The notes under the pieces were generated by a model. That model did not search any database, had not been told where the DNA came from, and was given only the letters and a program-made list of their open reading frames with translations. A program made the translations under genes and the position numbers. Shown one piece after another: positions 48,776 through 57,839 of a stretch of DNA of 64,000 nt. Positions within the stretch are counted from its first letter, which is position 1. Every line of letters begins with the position of its first letter. This DNA is from CADEED01 sp035525785 (lineage in GTDB: Bacteria > Pseudomonadota > Gammaproteobacteria > Steroidobacterales > Steroidobacteraceae), in the NCBI GenBank assembly GCA_035525785.1, contig DATLDQ010000026.1, forward strand, positions 1 through 64,000, in the 5' to 3' direction.

Positions 48776-51604
48776 ATGAAGTTGCTGTCGCGCTGGTTGT
48801 GCGTGGTTCTGCTCGCCGGTTGCTCGGGCGCGCCCGAGGGTACGTTCGTCCAGAATCCAACGGGACTCATCGTCGCCCCGGCGGATGCCCGGCAGCGCCG
48901 CATCCGGCTCGAAGTGCGCACCGACCGCACCATTCGCGTGACCACGATCTCCGGCGGAAATTTTGAACTGCCCGGCAGCCTCATGGTGGTGGAGACGAAG
49001 GAGCATCCCTCGTGGAAGGTGGAGAAGCGCGAGAACGTGGTCATTCTCACGACGTCGAAATTGGCTGCGCACGTGTCGCTGGCCACCGGCGCGGTGAGCT
49101 TCACCGACCCGGCGGGCAAGCCGCTGCTCGCCGAGGAAGCCGACCGCAGCTATGAAGGCCGCGTGTCGCAGCGTTTCAACGGCGGCACCGACGAAGGTCT
49201 GTTCGGCGGCGGCCAGCATCAGTACGGTGTCATCGATCTCAATGGCGAAGACCTCGAGCTTTCGCAGCACAACAGCGACATCGCCGTTCCGTTCATCGTG
49301 TCGACGCGCAACTACGGCGTGCTCTGGGACAACAATGGCATCTCGCGCATAGGGAATCCGCAACCCTATGGTTTCGCGTCGCGTGATCTCAAGATCCACG
49401 ATGCATCGGGCAAGGAAGGCGGCTTCACCGCGCGGTATTCCCTGGCGGGTGAGCAGAAGCTGGAGCGCGTCGAGAAGGACATCAACTACCAGTACATCAA
49501 GGACCGCTCGAACTGGCCCGTCGAGCTTCTCGATGGCAAGACGCCCGCGCCGGGCAATCCGCCGAACATCCTGCCCAACCAGACCGTGACATGGGAAGGC
49601 TCGCTCGAGTCCGCCAAGGCGGGTGAGCACAAGTTCCGGCTCTATGCGAGCAGCTACTTCAAGCTGTTCATAAATGACGAGCTGGTGCTCGATCGCTGGC
49701 GCCAGAACTGGAACCCGCTTTATCACCCTTTCGACGTGACGATGGCGGCGGGCAAGCCGGTGAAATTCCGCCTCGAGTGGATTCCCGAGGGCGGTTACAT
49801 CGCGCTCCTGCACAACGATCCGTTGCCGGATGCCCAGCGGCATTCGCTCACATTCACGTCCGAAGTCGGCCGGGCGATCGACTACTGGTTCATCGCGGGC
49901 AAGGACCAGCAGGACGTGATCGCGGGCTATCGCGAGCTCACGGGCAAGGCAGTGATGCTGCCTCGCTGGGCGTATGGCTTCTGGCAAAGCCGCGAGCGCT
50001 ACAAGACCCAGACCGAGCTCGTCGACACGGTGAAGGAATATCGCAAGCGGAAGATCCCTCTCGACAACATCGTGCTCGACTGGAACTACTGGCCCGAGAA
50101 TGCCTGGGGCTCGCACGAGTTCGACGCTTCGCGGTTCCCGAACCCGAAGAAGATGGTCGATGACGTCCACGGGCTGAACGCGCAAGTCATGATCTCGGTG
50201 TGGCCGAAGTTCTACCCCGAGACGGCCAATTACAAGGAGCTCGACGCTGCGGGGTTCATCTACCGGAAGAATGTCGAGGAGGGCTACGTCGACTGGATCG
50301 GCCAGGGCTACAAGAACGCCTTCTACGATCCCTATTCGCCCGCCGCGCGCCAGATGTACTGGCGCCAGGTGAACGACAAGCTCAACGTGCTCGGATTCGA
50401 TGCGTGGTGGATGGACGCCACCGAACCCGATCCGCACTCCAATCTCGACATCCAGTCGTTGAAAGAGCGCAATGGCCCGACGGCGTTGGGCCCGGCGGAG
50501 CAATACTTCAACACGTATGCGCTGGTGCATTCCGGTGGCGTGTACGAAGGCGCGCGCGCGGCGCAACCCGACAAACGCGCGTTCATCCTCACGCGCTCGG
50601 GCACGGCCGGCATACAGCGCAACGCCTCCGCCCTGTGGAGCGGCGACATCGTGTCGCGGTGGCCCGATCTCTACAACCAGATCTCGTCGGCAGTGAGCAT
50701 CAACTACTCCGGCATCCCGAACTGGACGTTCGACATCGGCGGCTTCGCGACGGAAGCCCGCTACAACGCGCAGCCGATGAAGCCGGCGGACCAGGAGGAG
50801 TGGCGCGAGCTCCAGCTGCGATGGTTCCAGATGGGCGCGTTCGTGCCCATCTTCCGTTCGCACGGCCAGTTCCCGCTGCGCGAGATCTGGAACATCGCGC
50901 CGGCCGGTACCGAGGTTTACGACAGCCTGGTCTGGCACGACAAGCTGCGCTATCGCCTGATGCCCTACATCTACACGCTGGCCGGGGACACGTACCACCG
51001 CGACGGGTCGATCGTGCGCGGACTGCCCATGGATTTCCCGGAGGACACGCAAGCGCGCGCAGTGCGTGACGAGTACCTGTTCGGCCGCGCTTTCCTCGTG
51101 GCGCCGGTGTACCAGTTCAAGGCGCGCTCGCGTCAGGTCTATCTACCGGCCGGCGCCGACTGGTACGACTTCAACACGGGTACGAAGTCCGCGGGCGGAC
51201 AGTCGCTCGACGTGGCTGCGCCGCTCGCGCGCATGCCGCTGTTCGTGCGCGCCGGCGCCATCCTGCCCGTGGGGCCGGACACCCAGTACACCTCGGAGAA
51301 GCCCGGTGCGCCGATCACGTTGTTCGTGTTCACGGGCGCCGACGGCTCGTTCGCGCTGTACGAGGACGACGGCGTGAGCTATGCCTACGAAAAGGGGCAA
51401 TTCAGCTACATCCCGATCCGTTACGACGCGGCCCAGGGCAAGCTGATCATCGGCGCGCGTACCGGCAGCTACACGGGCATGCCCGAGGAGCGCACCTTCC
51501 GCATCCGCTGGATCAAGGAAGGGGGCAAGGCGCCGTCGGATCTCGATGCGGCGGCCGACGTGGCGATCGAGTACAAGGGCGCGGAAGTCATGGTCCGGCA
51601 ATGA
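48776..51604 (+). CDS. GH31 alpha-xylosidase lipoprotein with PA14 insert
   Basis: The 942-residue protein has a lipobox LLAGC (Cys16), an N-terminal beta domain with FNGGTDEGLFGGGQHQYG, and a PA14-type insert at about residues 245-365. The insert contains WEGSLESAKAGEHKFRLY and LFINDELVLDRW. The GH31 barrel follows, with nucleophile Asp547 in WWMDATEPD and acid/base Asp624 in LWSGDIVSRW. A PA14 insert is a mark of xyloglucan-specific alpha-xylosidases such as Xyl31A of Cellvibrio. ATG 48776 has GAGAGGGG upstream. The stop shares ATGA with the pectinesterase start. Confidence 0.93.
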   Translation: MKLLSRWLCVVLLAGCSGAPEGTFVQNPTGLIVAPADARQRRIRLEVRTDRTIRVTTISGGNFELPGSLMVVETKEHPSWKVEKRENVVILTTSKLAAHVSLATGAVSFTDPAGKPLLAEEADRSYEGRVSQRFNGGTDEGLFGGGQHQYGVIDLNGEDLELSQHNSDIAVPFIVSTRNYGVLWDNNGISRIGNPQPYGFASRDLKIHDASGKEGGFTARYSLAGEQKLERVEKDINYQYIKDRSNWPVELLDGKTPAPGNPPNILPNQTVTWEGSLESAKAGEHKFRLYASSYFKLFINDELVLDRWRQNWNPLYHPFDVTMAAGKPVKFRLEWIPEGGYIALLHNDPLPDAQRHSLTFTSEVGRAIDYWFIAGKDQQDVIAGYRELTGKAVMLPRWAYGFWQSRERYKTQTELVDTVKEYRKRKIPLDNIVLDWNYWPENAWGSHEFDASRFPNPKKMVDDVHGLNAQVMISVWPKFYPETANYKELDAAGFIYRKNVEEGYVDWIGQGYKNAFYDPYSPAARQMYWRQVNDKLNVLGFDAWWMDATEPDPHSNLDIQSLKERNGPTALGPAEQYFNTYALVHSGGVYEGARAAQPDKRAFILTRSGTAGIQRNASALWSGDIVSRWPDLYNQISSAVSINYSGIPNWTFDIGGFATEARYNAQPMKPADQEEWRELQLRWFQMGAFVPIFRSHGQFPLREIWNIAPAGTEVYDSLVWHDKLRYRLMPYIYTLAGDTYHRDGSIVRGLPMDFPEDTQARAVRDEYLFGRAFLVAPVYQFKARSRQVYLPAGADWYDFNTGTKSAGGQSLDVAAPLARMPLFVRAGAILPVGPDTQYTSEKPGAPITLFVFTGADGSFALYEDDGVSYAYEKGQFSYIPIRYDAAQGKLIIGARTGSYTGMPEERTFRIRWIKEGGKAPSDLDAAADVAIEYKGAEVMVRQ

Positions 51605-52668
51605 GATCGGCCGCGGGGCTCGCATCGATCGCAGCTCTCGCACTCGCGGGGACGGCGTCGGCGGGCCAACTGGTTGCGCCGCTGGAATCCGCGCCCGGCA
51701 CCATCACGGTCGTTGCCAGCAAGCAGAACTTTCATGCGCTGCAGGCCGCGGTGGATGCGCTGCCCGACAGCGGGGGTGAGATAACGCTCTCGCCCGGCGT
51801 CTACCGCGAGAAGGTGCTGATCGCGAAGCCGAAAGTGCGGCTGCGCGGTCTCGGCCGCAAACCCGACGACGTGGTGATCGCGTGGAGCGATGGCGCGGTG
51901 CAGGTCGGCGGCACGTTCAAGACCTCGTCGCTCGAAATCCGGGGTGATGATTTCCGCGCCGACAATCTCACGGTGGCGAACGACTACTGGCTGCGCAACC
52001 CTGAGCCTTCCCAGGCCGTCGCGCTGTATGTCACCGGCGATCGCGCAGTTTTCCACCGCGTTCGCATGCTCGGCCACCAGGACACGCTGTACGCCGCCGA
52101 CAAGAAATGCGAGGGCATGCAACCCGACGGTTTGCCATGCCGCGTGAGTCGGCAGTATTTCCGCGACTGCTACGTCGAAGGCCACGTGGATTTCATCTTC
52201 GGCAACGCGAGGTCGTTCTTCGAGAACTGCCACATACACGGCGTCGCGCATGATGAGGTGATGCTCACCGCGCACATGCGCACCGCGCCCGACCAGGATC
52301 GCGGGTACGTGTTCGACCATTGCCGCATCACCGCGGACGAGGGCGTGGGCAGGCTGTGGTTAGGGCGGCCGTGGCGCGACTACTCGCGCGTAATCTTCCT
52401 GAACACGCGCATCGACGCGAAGCTCGAGCCCGCGGGCTGGCGTGAGTGGACGCCGGGCGCCACGGCCCGGCTGGCCAGTGCGTTCTACGCCGAGCACGGT
52501 TCCACCGGCATGGGCTCCCGGAGCGGACCGCGCGAACCCTTTGCGATGACCCTGAGTGACGCGGAAGCGGAACGCTGGTCCGCAAAGAACCACCTGGCCG
52601 GTCACGATGGCTGGGCTCCGCAGGACGAATTCGACCTGCCGCGGATGACCGACGAGGCACATAGATAA
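51601..52668 (+). CDS. Pectinesterase (CE8), exported
   Basis: The 355-residue protein has a signal peptide (RSAAGLASIAALALAGTASA) and a right-handed beta-helix pectin methylesterase domain. Catalytic Asp161 is in GHQDTLY, Asp197 in GHVDFIFGNA, and the conserved Arg in LGRPW. It removes methyl esters from homogalacturonan, releasing methanol. Its ATG overlaps the GH31 stop. Coupling to an alpha-xylosidase suggests the operon deals with mixed cell-wall polymers (xyloglucan and pectin). Confidence 0.93.
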   Translation: MRSAAGLASIAALALAGTASAGQLVAPLESAPGTITVVASKQNFHALQAAVDALPDSGGEITLSPGVYREKVLIAKPKVRLRGLGRKPDDVVIAWSDGAVQVGGTFKTSSLEIRGDDFRADNLTVANDYWLRNPEPSQAVALYVTGDRAVFHRVRMLGHQDTLYAADKKCEGMQPDGLPCRVSRQYFRDCYVEGHVDFIFGNARSFFENCHIHGVAHDEVMLTAHMRTAPDQDRGYVFDHCRITADEGVGRLWLGRPWRDYSRVIFLNTRIDAKLEPAGWREWTPGATARLASAFYAEHGSTGMGSRSGPREPFAMTLSDAEAERWSAKNHLAGHDGWAPQDEFDLPRMTDEAHR

Positions 52669-52689
52669 GAGTCAACCACCGCCGATGAC

Positions 52690-52719
52690 AATCATTCTTG
52701 CTTGCAAACAAGAATGATT
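52690..52719. promoter_or_regulatory. Fur-like inverted repeat upstream of the iron receptor gene
   Basis: AATCATTCTTG (52690-52700) and CAAGAATGATT (52709-52719) form a perfect 11-bp inverted repeat. With TGACAATCATT at its left edge it resembles Fur boxes (repeats of ATAATGATTATC type). It lies 146 bp before the start of a siderophore receptor gene that is followed by piuC, a classic Fur-controlled pair. Confidence 0.6.
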
Positions 52720-52790
52720 CGCAATAAGCTGACTCCCGTCGCTGGCACGGCTTGGTCGTGCATCGCGGCAGGCCTCTAACACCAGCCACT

Positions 52791-52857
52791 CCCGGATTCG
52801 ATCCGCCAGGTTCGATCCTGGATAGCCAGAACAGGGGCCATCCATCGAATTCGGGAG
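52791..52857 (+). promoter_or_regulatory. Leader RNA structure covering the receptor ribosome binding site
   Basis: CCCGGATTCGAT (52791-52802) can pair with ATCGAATTCGGG (52844-52855), 12 bp with one mispair of G-U type, enclosing the hairpin CCAGG/CCTGG (52806-52821). The right arm contains part of the GGGAG ribosome binding site (52853-52857) of the GTG at 52865. An alternative local hairpin CGGAT/ATCCG (52793-52805) would free the site. It could act as a translational switch; no known riboswitch class was recognised. Confidence 0.45.
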
Positions 52858-52864
52858 AAAAACA

Positions 52865-55177
52865 GTGCCGTCAGAAGAAATCGCCCCGGGGTTGCCGGGC
52901 CTCGCCCGTCGTCATGTAGCCATCGCCGTGAGCCTGGCGCTCAGCGCCGCGACGGCCCACGCGCAAACGGCGGGCCCGACTGCCACCCAGACTTCCACCG
53001 GCGAAGAAGCCAAGACGCTGCCGAAAGTCTCGGTGCAGGCCGAAGAAGAAACCATCAACGTCCGGCGCGCGTCGTCGCCGAAGCTCACGCAGGATCTGGT
53101 CGACACGCCGCAGACCATCGCCGTGGTGAGCCAGCAGGTGCTGCAGCAGCAAGGTGCGACCACCTTGTCGCAGGCGCTGCGAAATACCCCCGGAGTCACG
53201 TTCCTGCTGGGCGAGAACGGCAACACCGCCACGGGTGATTCCATCTTCATGCGTGGCTTCGACACGCAGGGCAGCATCTTCATCGATGGCATCCGCGATC
53301 TCGGCACCGTCTCGCGCGACACCTTCAACACCGAACAGGTGGAGATCGCCAAGGGTCCGGCCGGTCCTGATTACGGCCGCAGCGCGGCGTCCGGCTACGT
53401 GAATCTGGTCAGCAAGGTGCCGACCGCCGAGAGCTTTGCGAACGGCAACGTCGCCTATGGCACCGCCAACAACGGCCGCATCGCCGCCGACATCAACCAT
53501 GCCGTGGACGACGGCACCGCGCTGCGCTTCAACGTGATGGGCCAGGACGGCGAGGTGGATGGCCGCGACTTCATCGAGCGCCAGAGCTGGGCGGTGGCTC
53601 CATCGCTCGCACTGGGCCTCGACGGCCCGACGCGCGCCTACTTCTATCTACTGCACCAGCAGCAGGAGAACACGCCCGATGGCGGCGTGCCGACCATCGG
53701 CGTCGAGGGCTTCTACAACGCGGACTTCGACACCGGCGGCGCCAATGCCGGCGTGATACCGGAGCGCGTGAGCCGTGACAACTGGTATGGGCTCGCCAGC
53801 GACTTCGAAGACATCAAGGCCACGATGTTCACGGCCCGGTTCGAGCACGACTTCAACGACCACGTAACTCTGCGCAACACCTCGCGCTACGGCAAGCTGC
53901 GCCAGTTCTACGTGCTCACCGGCGTGAATGCGCTGACCGTGACCGACCCGGACCCCGACCAGTGGACCGTGGCCCGTACGCGGCAGGCGAAGTTCCAGGA
54001 GAACACGCTGCTCACGAACCAGACCAACGTCACGGCGATGCTGCACACCGGCGCGATCGACCATGCGCTCACGGGCGGCATCGAGTTCATCGACGAAGAG
54101 CAGTACAACCCCGCCTACGTGGGACTGGGTACGCCGATCACGCCGGCGAACCTCTACCGTCCCGATCGCAACGACGTGCAACCCGGCTACGCGCCGGTGC
54201 GCAACGGCGTGTTCGCACGGGGCGAGACGCAGACCGCGGGCGCCTATCTGTTCGACACGCTGAGCTTTGCCGACCGCTGGCAGGTGACGGCCGGCTTTCG
54301 CGTCGACGCTTTCGACACCGACTTCGACAGCGCCGTGCTCTCCACGGCCACCAGCCATCCAGCACTACCGGTGGGCACGCTGGTGCCGGTGCAGCTGCAG
54401 GTGGACGACACGCTGTTCTCGTACAAGGTCGGCGTGCTGTTCAAGCCCGCCGGGAATGGCAGCATCTACCTGTCGCACGCCATTTCGCAGCAGCCGCCGG
54501 GTGGCTCCAACTTCACGCTCAGCACCGCCGCCAACAACGCCAACAATCCGAACCTGGATCCGACCGAAGGTGAAAACCTCGAGCTCGGCACCAAGTGGGA
54601 ATTCCGCAATGGCGCGCTCGCGATCACCGGCGCGGTGTACGACAGCAAGAACAAGAACGAGCTGACGCCGGATCCCGTGGACCCCACGCAGTTCATCCAG
54701 CTGGGCGAGCGCGAGGTAAAGGGCGTGGAAATCGGCATCGTCGGCAAGGTCACCGAGAATTGGGAGCTCAGCGCCGGAATCGCGAAGATGGACACCGAGG
54801 TGAAGCGCGGTCTCGCCAACCAGAACGGTTTGCAGATCACCTGGTCGCCCGATCTCACGTTCACGAGCTGGACCACGTACGAGACGCCGTTCGGGCTCTC
54901 GATCGGCGGCGGCTTCCGCTACATCGACAGCGTGATCAGGCCGGTGAGCAGCAATGCCGCGCCGCCGCCGCCCAACCAGACCAACATGCGCACGGCGCCC
55001 GACTATTGGGTGGTGGATGCGATGCTGGGCTACGAGATCAACGAGAAAGTCTCGCTGCAGCTCAACGCCTATAACCTGACCGACGAGTTCTACGTGGCCA
55101 CGCTGAACAACAGCGGCGCGCGCTACTCTCCCGGCCAGCCGCGCTCGGCATTGCTGACCGTGAACTTCCAGTTCTGA
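52865..55177 (+). CDS. Catecholate siderophore TonB-dependent receptor (Fiu-like)
   Basis: This 770-residue outer-membrane receptor has a signal peptide ending AHAQ and a plug with TLPKVSVQAEEE (TonB box region). The plug continues with DTPQTIAVVSQQVLQQQGATTLSQALRNTPGV, IFMRGFDTQGSIFIDGIRD and EIAKGPAGPDYGRSAASGYVNLVSK. A barrel ending in LLTVNFQF follows. The plug sequence is of the ferric-catecholate/Fiu type. It starts at GTG 52865, and the next gene is piuC, the standard fiu/ybiX pairing. A Fur-like site and a structured leader precede it. Confidence 0.9.
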   Translation: MPSEEIAPGLPGLARRHVAIAVSLALSAATAHAQTAGPTATQTSTGEEAKTLPKVSVQAEEETINVRRASSPKLTQDLVDTPQTIAVVSQQVLQQQGATTLSQALRNTPGVTFLLGENGNTATGDSIFMRGFDTQGSIFIDGIRDLGTVSRDTFNTEQVEIAKGPAGPDYGRSAASGYVNLVSKVPTAESFANGNVAYGTANNGRIAADINHAVDDGTALRFNVMGQDGEVDGRDFIERQSWAVAPSLALGLDGPTRAYFYLLHQQQENTPDGGVPTIGVEGFYNADFDTGGANAGVIPERVSRDNWYGLASDFEDIKATMFTARFEHDFNDHVTLRNTSRYGKLRQFYVLTGVNALTVTDPDPDQWTVARTRQAKFQENTLLTNQTNVTAMLHTGAIDHALTGGIEFIDEEQYNPAYVGLGTPITPANLYRPDRNDVQPGYAPVRNGVFARGETQTAGAYLFDTLSFADRWQVTAGFRVDAFDTDFDSAVLSTATSHPALPVGTLVPVQLQVDDTLFSYKVGVLFKPAGNGSIYLSHAISQQPPGGSNFTLSTAANNANNPNLDPTEGENLELGTKWEFRNGALAITGAVYDSKNKNELTPDPVDPTQFIQLGEREVKGVEIGIVGKVTENWELSAGIAKMDTEVKRGLANQNGLQITWSPDLTFTSWTTYETPFGLSIGGGFRYIDSVIRPVSSNAAPPPPNQTNMRTAPDYWVVDAMLGYEINEKVSLQLNAYNLTDEFYVATLNNSGARYSPGQPRSALLTVNFQF

Positions 55178-55194
55178 ACCACTAACATCCGCAC

Positions 55195-55875
55195 ATGATG
55201 ATCCATGTGCAAAAAGTGCTGACGGTCGAGCAGGTGGCGGAATGCCGTCGCCTGCTCGATGGCGCCGAATGGTCCGATGGCAAGGCCACGGCGGGCGACC
55301 AGGGCATGCTGGTGAAGCGCAACCACCAGCTGCCCGAACTCTCGGCCGTGGGCCGCCAGGTCGGCGAGATGATCCTCACCGCTCTCGCGCGCAATCCGCT
55401 GTTCTTCTCCGCGGCGCTGCCTTTGAAGACGGTGCCGCCGCTGTTCAACCGCTACGAGGGCGGCGAACATTACGGCATGCACATCGATGGCGCCGTGCGC
55501 GCCGTGCCGGGCAGCAGTCACTTCATACGCACCGACCTTTCGTCCACGCTTTTCCTCACCGATCCGTCCGACTACGACGGCGGCGAGCTCGTGGTGGCCG
55601 ACACCTACGGCCAGCACGCGGTCAAACTACCCGCGGGCGACCTCATCCTGTATCCCGCGAGCAGCCTGCACCGTGTGAACCCGGTCACCCGCGGCGCGCG
55701 CGTGAGCTCGTTCTTCTGGACGCAGAGCATGGTGGCCGACGCGCGGCACCGCGAGCTGCTGTTCCAGATGGACCAGAGCATCCAGCGCCTGCGCGGCAAG
55801 CATGGGGAGAGCGAGGACACGCTCGCGCTCGCAGGGCAGTATCACAACCTGCTGAGGATGTGGTCCGAGGTCTGA
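55195..55875 (+). CDS. piuC: PKHD-type Fe(II)/2-oxoglutarate hydroxylase PiuC/YbiX
   Basis: This 226-residue cytoplasmic oxygenase has the facial triad His96-x-Asp98 (YGMHIDGAV) and His159 (SSLHRVNPV), with 2-oxoglutarate-binding Arg169. FNRYEGGEHYG and SDYDGGELVV are also typical. PiuC homologues accompany siderophore receptors and are iron-repressed; their substrate is not established. It begins 17 nt after the receptor stop and ends back-to-back with recQ. Confidence 0.93.
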   Translation: MMIHVQKVLTVEQVAECRRLLDGAEWSDGKATAGDQGMLVKRNHQLPELSAVGRQVGEMILTALARNPLFFSAALPLKTVPPLFNRYEGGEHYGMHIDGAVRAVPGSSHFIRTDLSSTLFLTDPSDYDGGELVVADTYGQHAVKLPAGDLILYPASSLHRVNPVTRGARVSSFFWTQSMVADARHRELLFQMDQSIQRLRGKHGESEDTLALAGQYHNLLRMWSEV

Positions 55876-55881
55876 TCAGAC
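55870..55881. other. Palindrome containing the stop codons of two convergent genes
   Basis: GTCTGATCAGAC is a perfect 12-bp palindrome. Its centre TGATCA is the piuC stop (55873-55875) followed directly by the complement of the recQ stop (55876-55878). There is no intergenic space, so the two transcripts must overlap. Confidence 0.7.
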
Positions 55882-57765
55882 ACTGACGGAGCCCGCGGTC
55901 TGCGACTGCTGGCGGATCAGCGCGACGAATTCGTCACCGTAACGCGCGAGCTTGGCCTGGCCCACGCCGACGATGGTGGAGAAGTCCTGCAACGTGGTCG
56001 GTCGGCGTTGCGCCATGTCCGACAGGCTCGCGTCGTTGAAGACGATGTATGGCGGCATGCCTGCTTCATCGGCGATGCGCTTGCGCAGCACACGCAGGGC
56101 TTCGAACAGCGGGTCGCCGCGTTGGACCGGCGCCTTCGCGGCCTTGCGGCCCGGCGCGGGTTTGGCGGACTCACCGACCTGGACGGCCCGCTCGCCACGC
56201 ATCACCTGCCAGCTTGCGTCGTTCAGCCCCAGCACCGCGTAGCCGTCCTGCGATTGCGTCATCAGGCCCTGGTGGAGTAGCGCCCGCGCGAGGTCGCGCC
56301 ATTCCTGCAACGCCAGGTGTTTGCCGATGCCGTACACGCTGAGGCTCGCGTGGCCGCGGTCGACGACCTTCTGGCTGCCGGACCCTCGCAGGATGTCGAT
56401 GACGTACGCGGCGCCGTAGCGTTCATGTTGCCGCGCCAGCCGCGCGACACAGGACAGGAACTGCTTCGCTTCGGTAGTTCGATCGAGCGTGGCGCGGGGC
56501 TCGAGGCAGTTGTCGCAGGCGTCGCACTTGCCCGCGAATACCTCGCCGAAGTAGCGCAGCTGCACGGCGCGGCGGCACTCGCCGGATTCCGCGTAGTTCA
56601 GCACCTGGCGCAATTGCTGGCGTGCGACGCGCTGTTCGTCCTCGAGCGGCTCGAGGGTCACCGGGTCCACCTTCTGCGCGATGATGAGCTCGGCCGTGCG
56701 GATGTCGCCGGCACCGAAGTAGAGGATGCACCGAGCGCGCCCACCGTCGCGGCCAGCACGACCCGATTCCTGGTAGTAGCCTTCGAGCGTCTTGGGCAGG
56801 TCGTAGTGCACGACCCAGCGTACGTCGGGCTTGTTGATGCCCATGCCGAAAGCGATGGTGGCGACGATCACCTGCGCGTCATCGCGGATGAAGGCATCCT
56901 GATTGTCACGGCGGGTGCCCGCGTCGAGCCCTGCATGGTAAGGCAACGCACGAATGCCATCCGCCTGCAGCTTTTCAGCGAGCTCGTCGACCCGCTTGCG
57001 CGACAGGCAATACACGATGCCCGAGCCGCCATCGCGGCGCGCGTGGTCGGCCAGTTCCGTGTAGGTCGCCTTCGACTTGGGACGCACGGCGTAATACAGG
57101 TTGGCGCGATTGAAACTCGCCAGGTGCAGACGCGGCTCGTGCAACGCAAGCTGCTTGACGATGTCCCGTCGTACGCGCTCGGTGGCAGTGGCCGTGAACG
57201 CCGCGACGGGCAACGCAGGGAACAATGCGCGCACGCGATCGATCTGTCGATATTCGGGGCGGAAGTCGTGGCCCCAATCCGAAACGCAATGCGCCTCGTC
57301 GACCACCAGCGAGGAAATACCGTGCGTGGCATGCAACCGCGGCAGCACGTCGCCGAAGAACTCCGGCTGCAGCAGTCTTTCGGGTGCCACGTACAGCAGC
57401 TTGATCTCGCCGCGTTCGAGTCGGGCCAGCCGCCGGGACATCTCCGCGCGTTCCAGCGACGAATTGATGAAAGTTGCGTCGATGCCATTGTCCTCGAGCA
57501 GGCGGACCTGGTCCTGCATCAAGGCGATGAGCGGCGAGATCACGATGCACGTGCCCGGCCGAAGCAGCGCGGGCAATTGAAAGCACAGCGACTTGCCACC
57601 GCCGGTGGGCATGATGGCCAGCACGTCGCGGCCCGCGAGGATGTCGCGGACGATCTCCTGCTGACCGGGTCGGAAAGAATCGAAACCGAACCGTTGCTTG
57701 AGCTCGGCGGCGAGTGAAGTGGGCGGCGGATGGGCCGTCTGGGCGTCGTTCATCCAGCCAAGCAT
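55876..57765 (-). CDS. recQ: ATP-dependent DNA helicase RecQ
   Basis: The 629-residue 3'-5' helicase has motif I IMPTGGGKSL (residues 51-60), the DEAH box in LVVDEAHCVSDWGHDFRPEY, and motif VI YYQESGRAGRDG. A zinc-binding Cys cluster (ECRRAVQLRYFGE, CDACDNC), a winged-helix RQC domain and a C-terminal HRDC domain (LFEALRVLRKRIADEAGMPPYIVF) follow. It acts in recombination and replication-fork repair. ATG 57753 (MNDAQT) is an alternative start closer to the family N-terminus. Confidence 0.96.
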   Translation of the reverse strand: MLGWMNDAQTAHPPPTSLAAELKQRFGFDSFRPGQQEIVRDILAGRDVLAIMPTGGGKSLCFQLPALLRPGTCIVISPLIALMQDQVRLLEDNGIDATFINSSLERAEMSRRLARLERGEIKLLYVAPERLLQPEFFGDVLPRLHATHGISSLVVDEAHCVSDWGHDFRPEYRQIDRVRALFPALPVAAFTATATERVRRDIVKQLALHEPRLHLASFNRANLYYAVRPKSKATYTELADHARRDGGSGIVYCLSRKRVDELAEKLQADGIRALPYHAGLDAGTRRDNQDAFIRDDAQVIVATIAFGMGINKPDVRWVVHYDLPKTLEGYYQESGRAGRDGGRARCILYFGAGDIRTAELIIAQKVDPVTLEPLEDEQRVARQQLRQVLNYAESGECRRAVQLRYFGEVFAGKCDACDNCLEPRATLDRTTEAKQFLSCVARLARQHERYGAAYVIDILRGSGSQKVVDRGHASLSVYGIGKHLALQEWRDLARALLHQGLMTQSQDGYAVLGLNDASWQVMRGERAVQVGESAKPAPGRKAAKAPVQRGDPLFEALRVLRKRIADEAGMPPYIVFNDASLSDMAQRRPTTLQDFSTIVGVGQAKLARYGDEFVALIRQQSQTAGSVSV

Positions 57766-57839
57766 AGTCGCAGCGGGTCAGGCGGCGTGAGCGCGAATCT
57801 CCCGATATGACGGCCCAATGCTGCCGGGCATCCTGTCGG

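Noticed and set aside
52806..52821. GGTTCGATCC, like the T-arm of a tRNA, upstream of the iron receptor gene
   Set aside because: The loop would be six bases and the flanking sequence cannot form acceptor, D or anticodon arms; it is part of a leader hairpin instead.
52740..52864. Cobalamin or other known riboswitch before the TonB receptor
   Set aside because: No B12-box-like sequence or other class signature is visible; only simple hairpins are supported.
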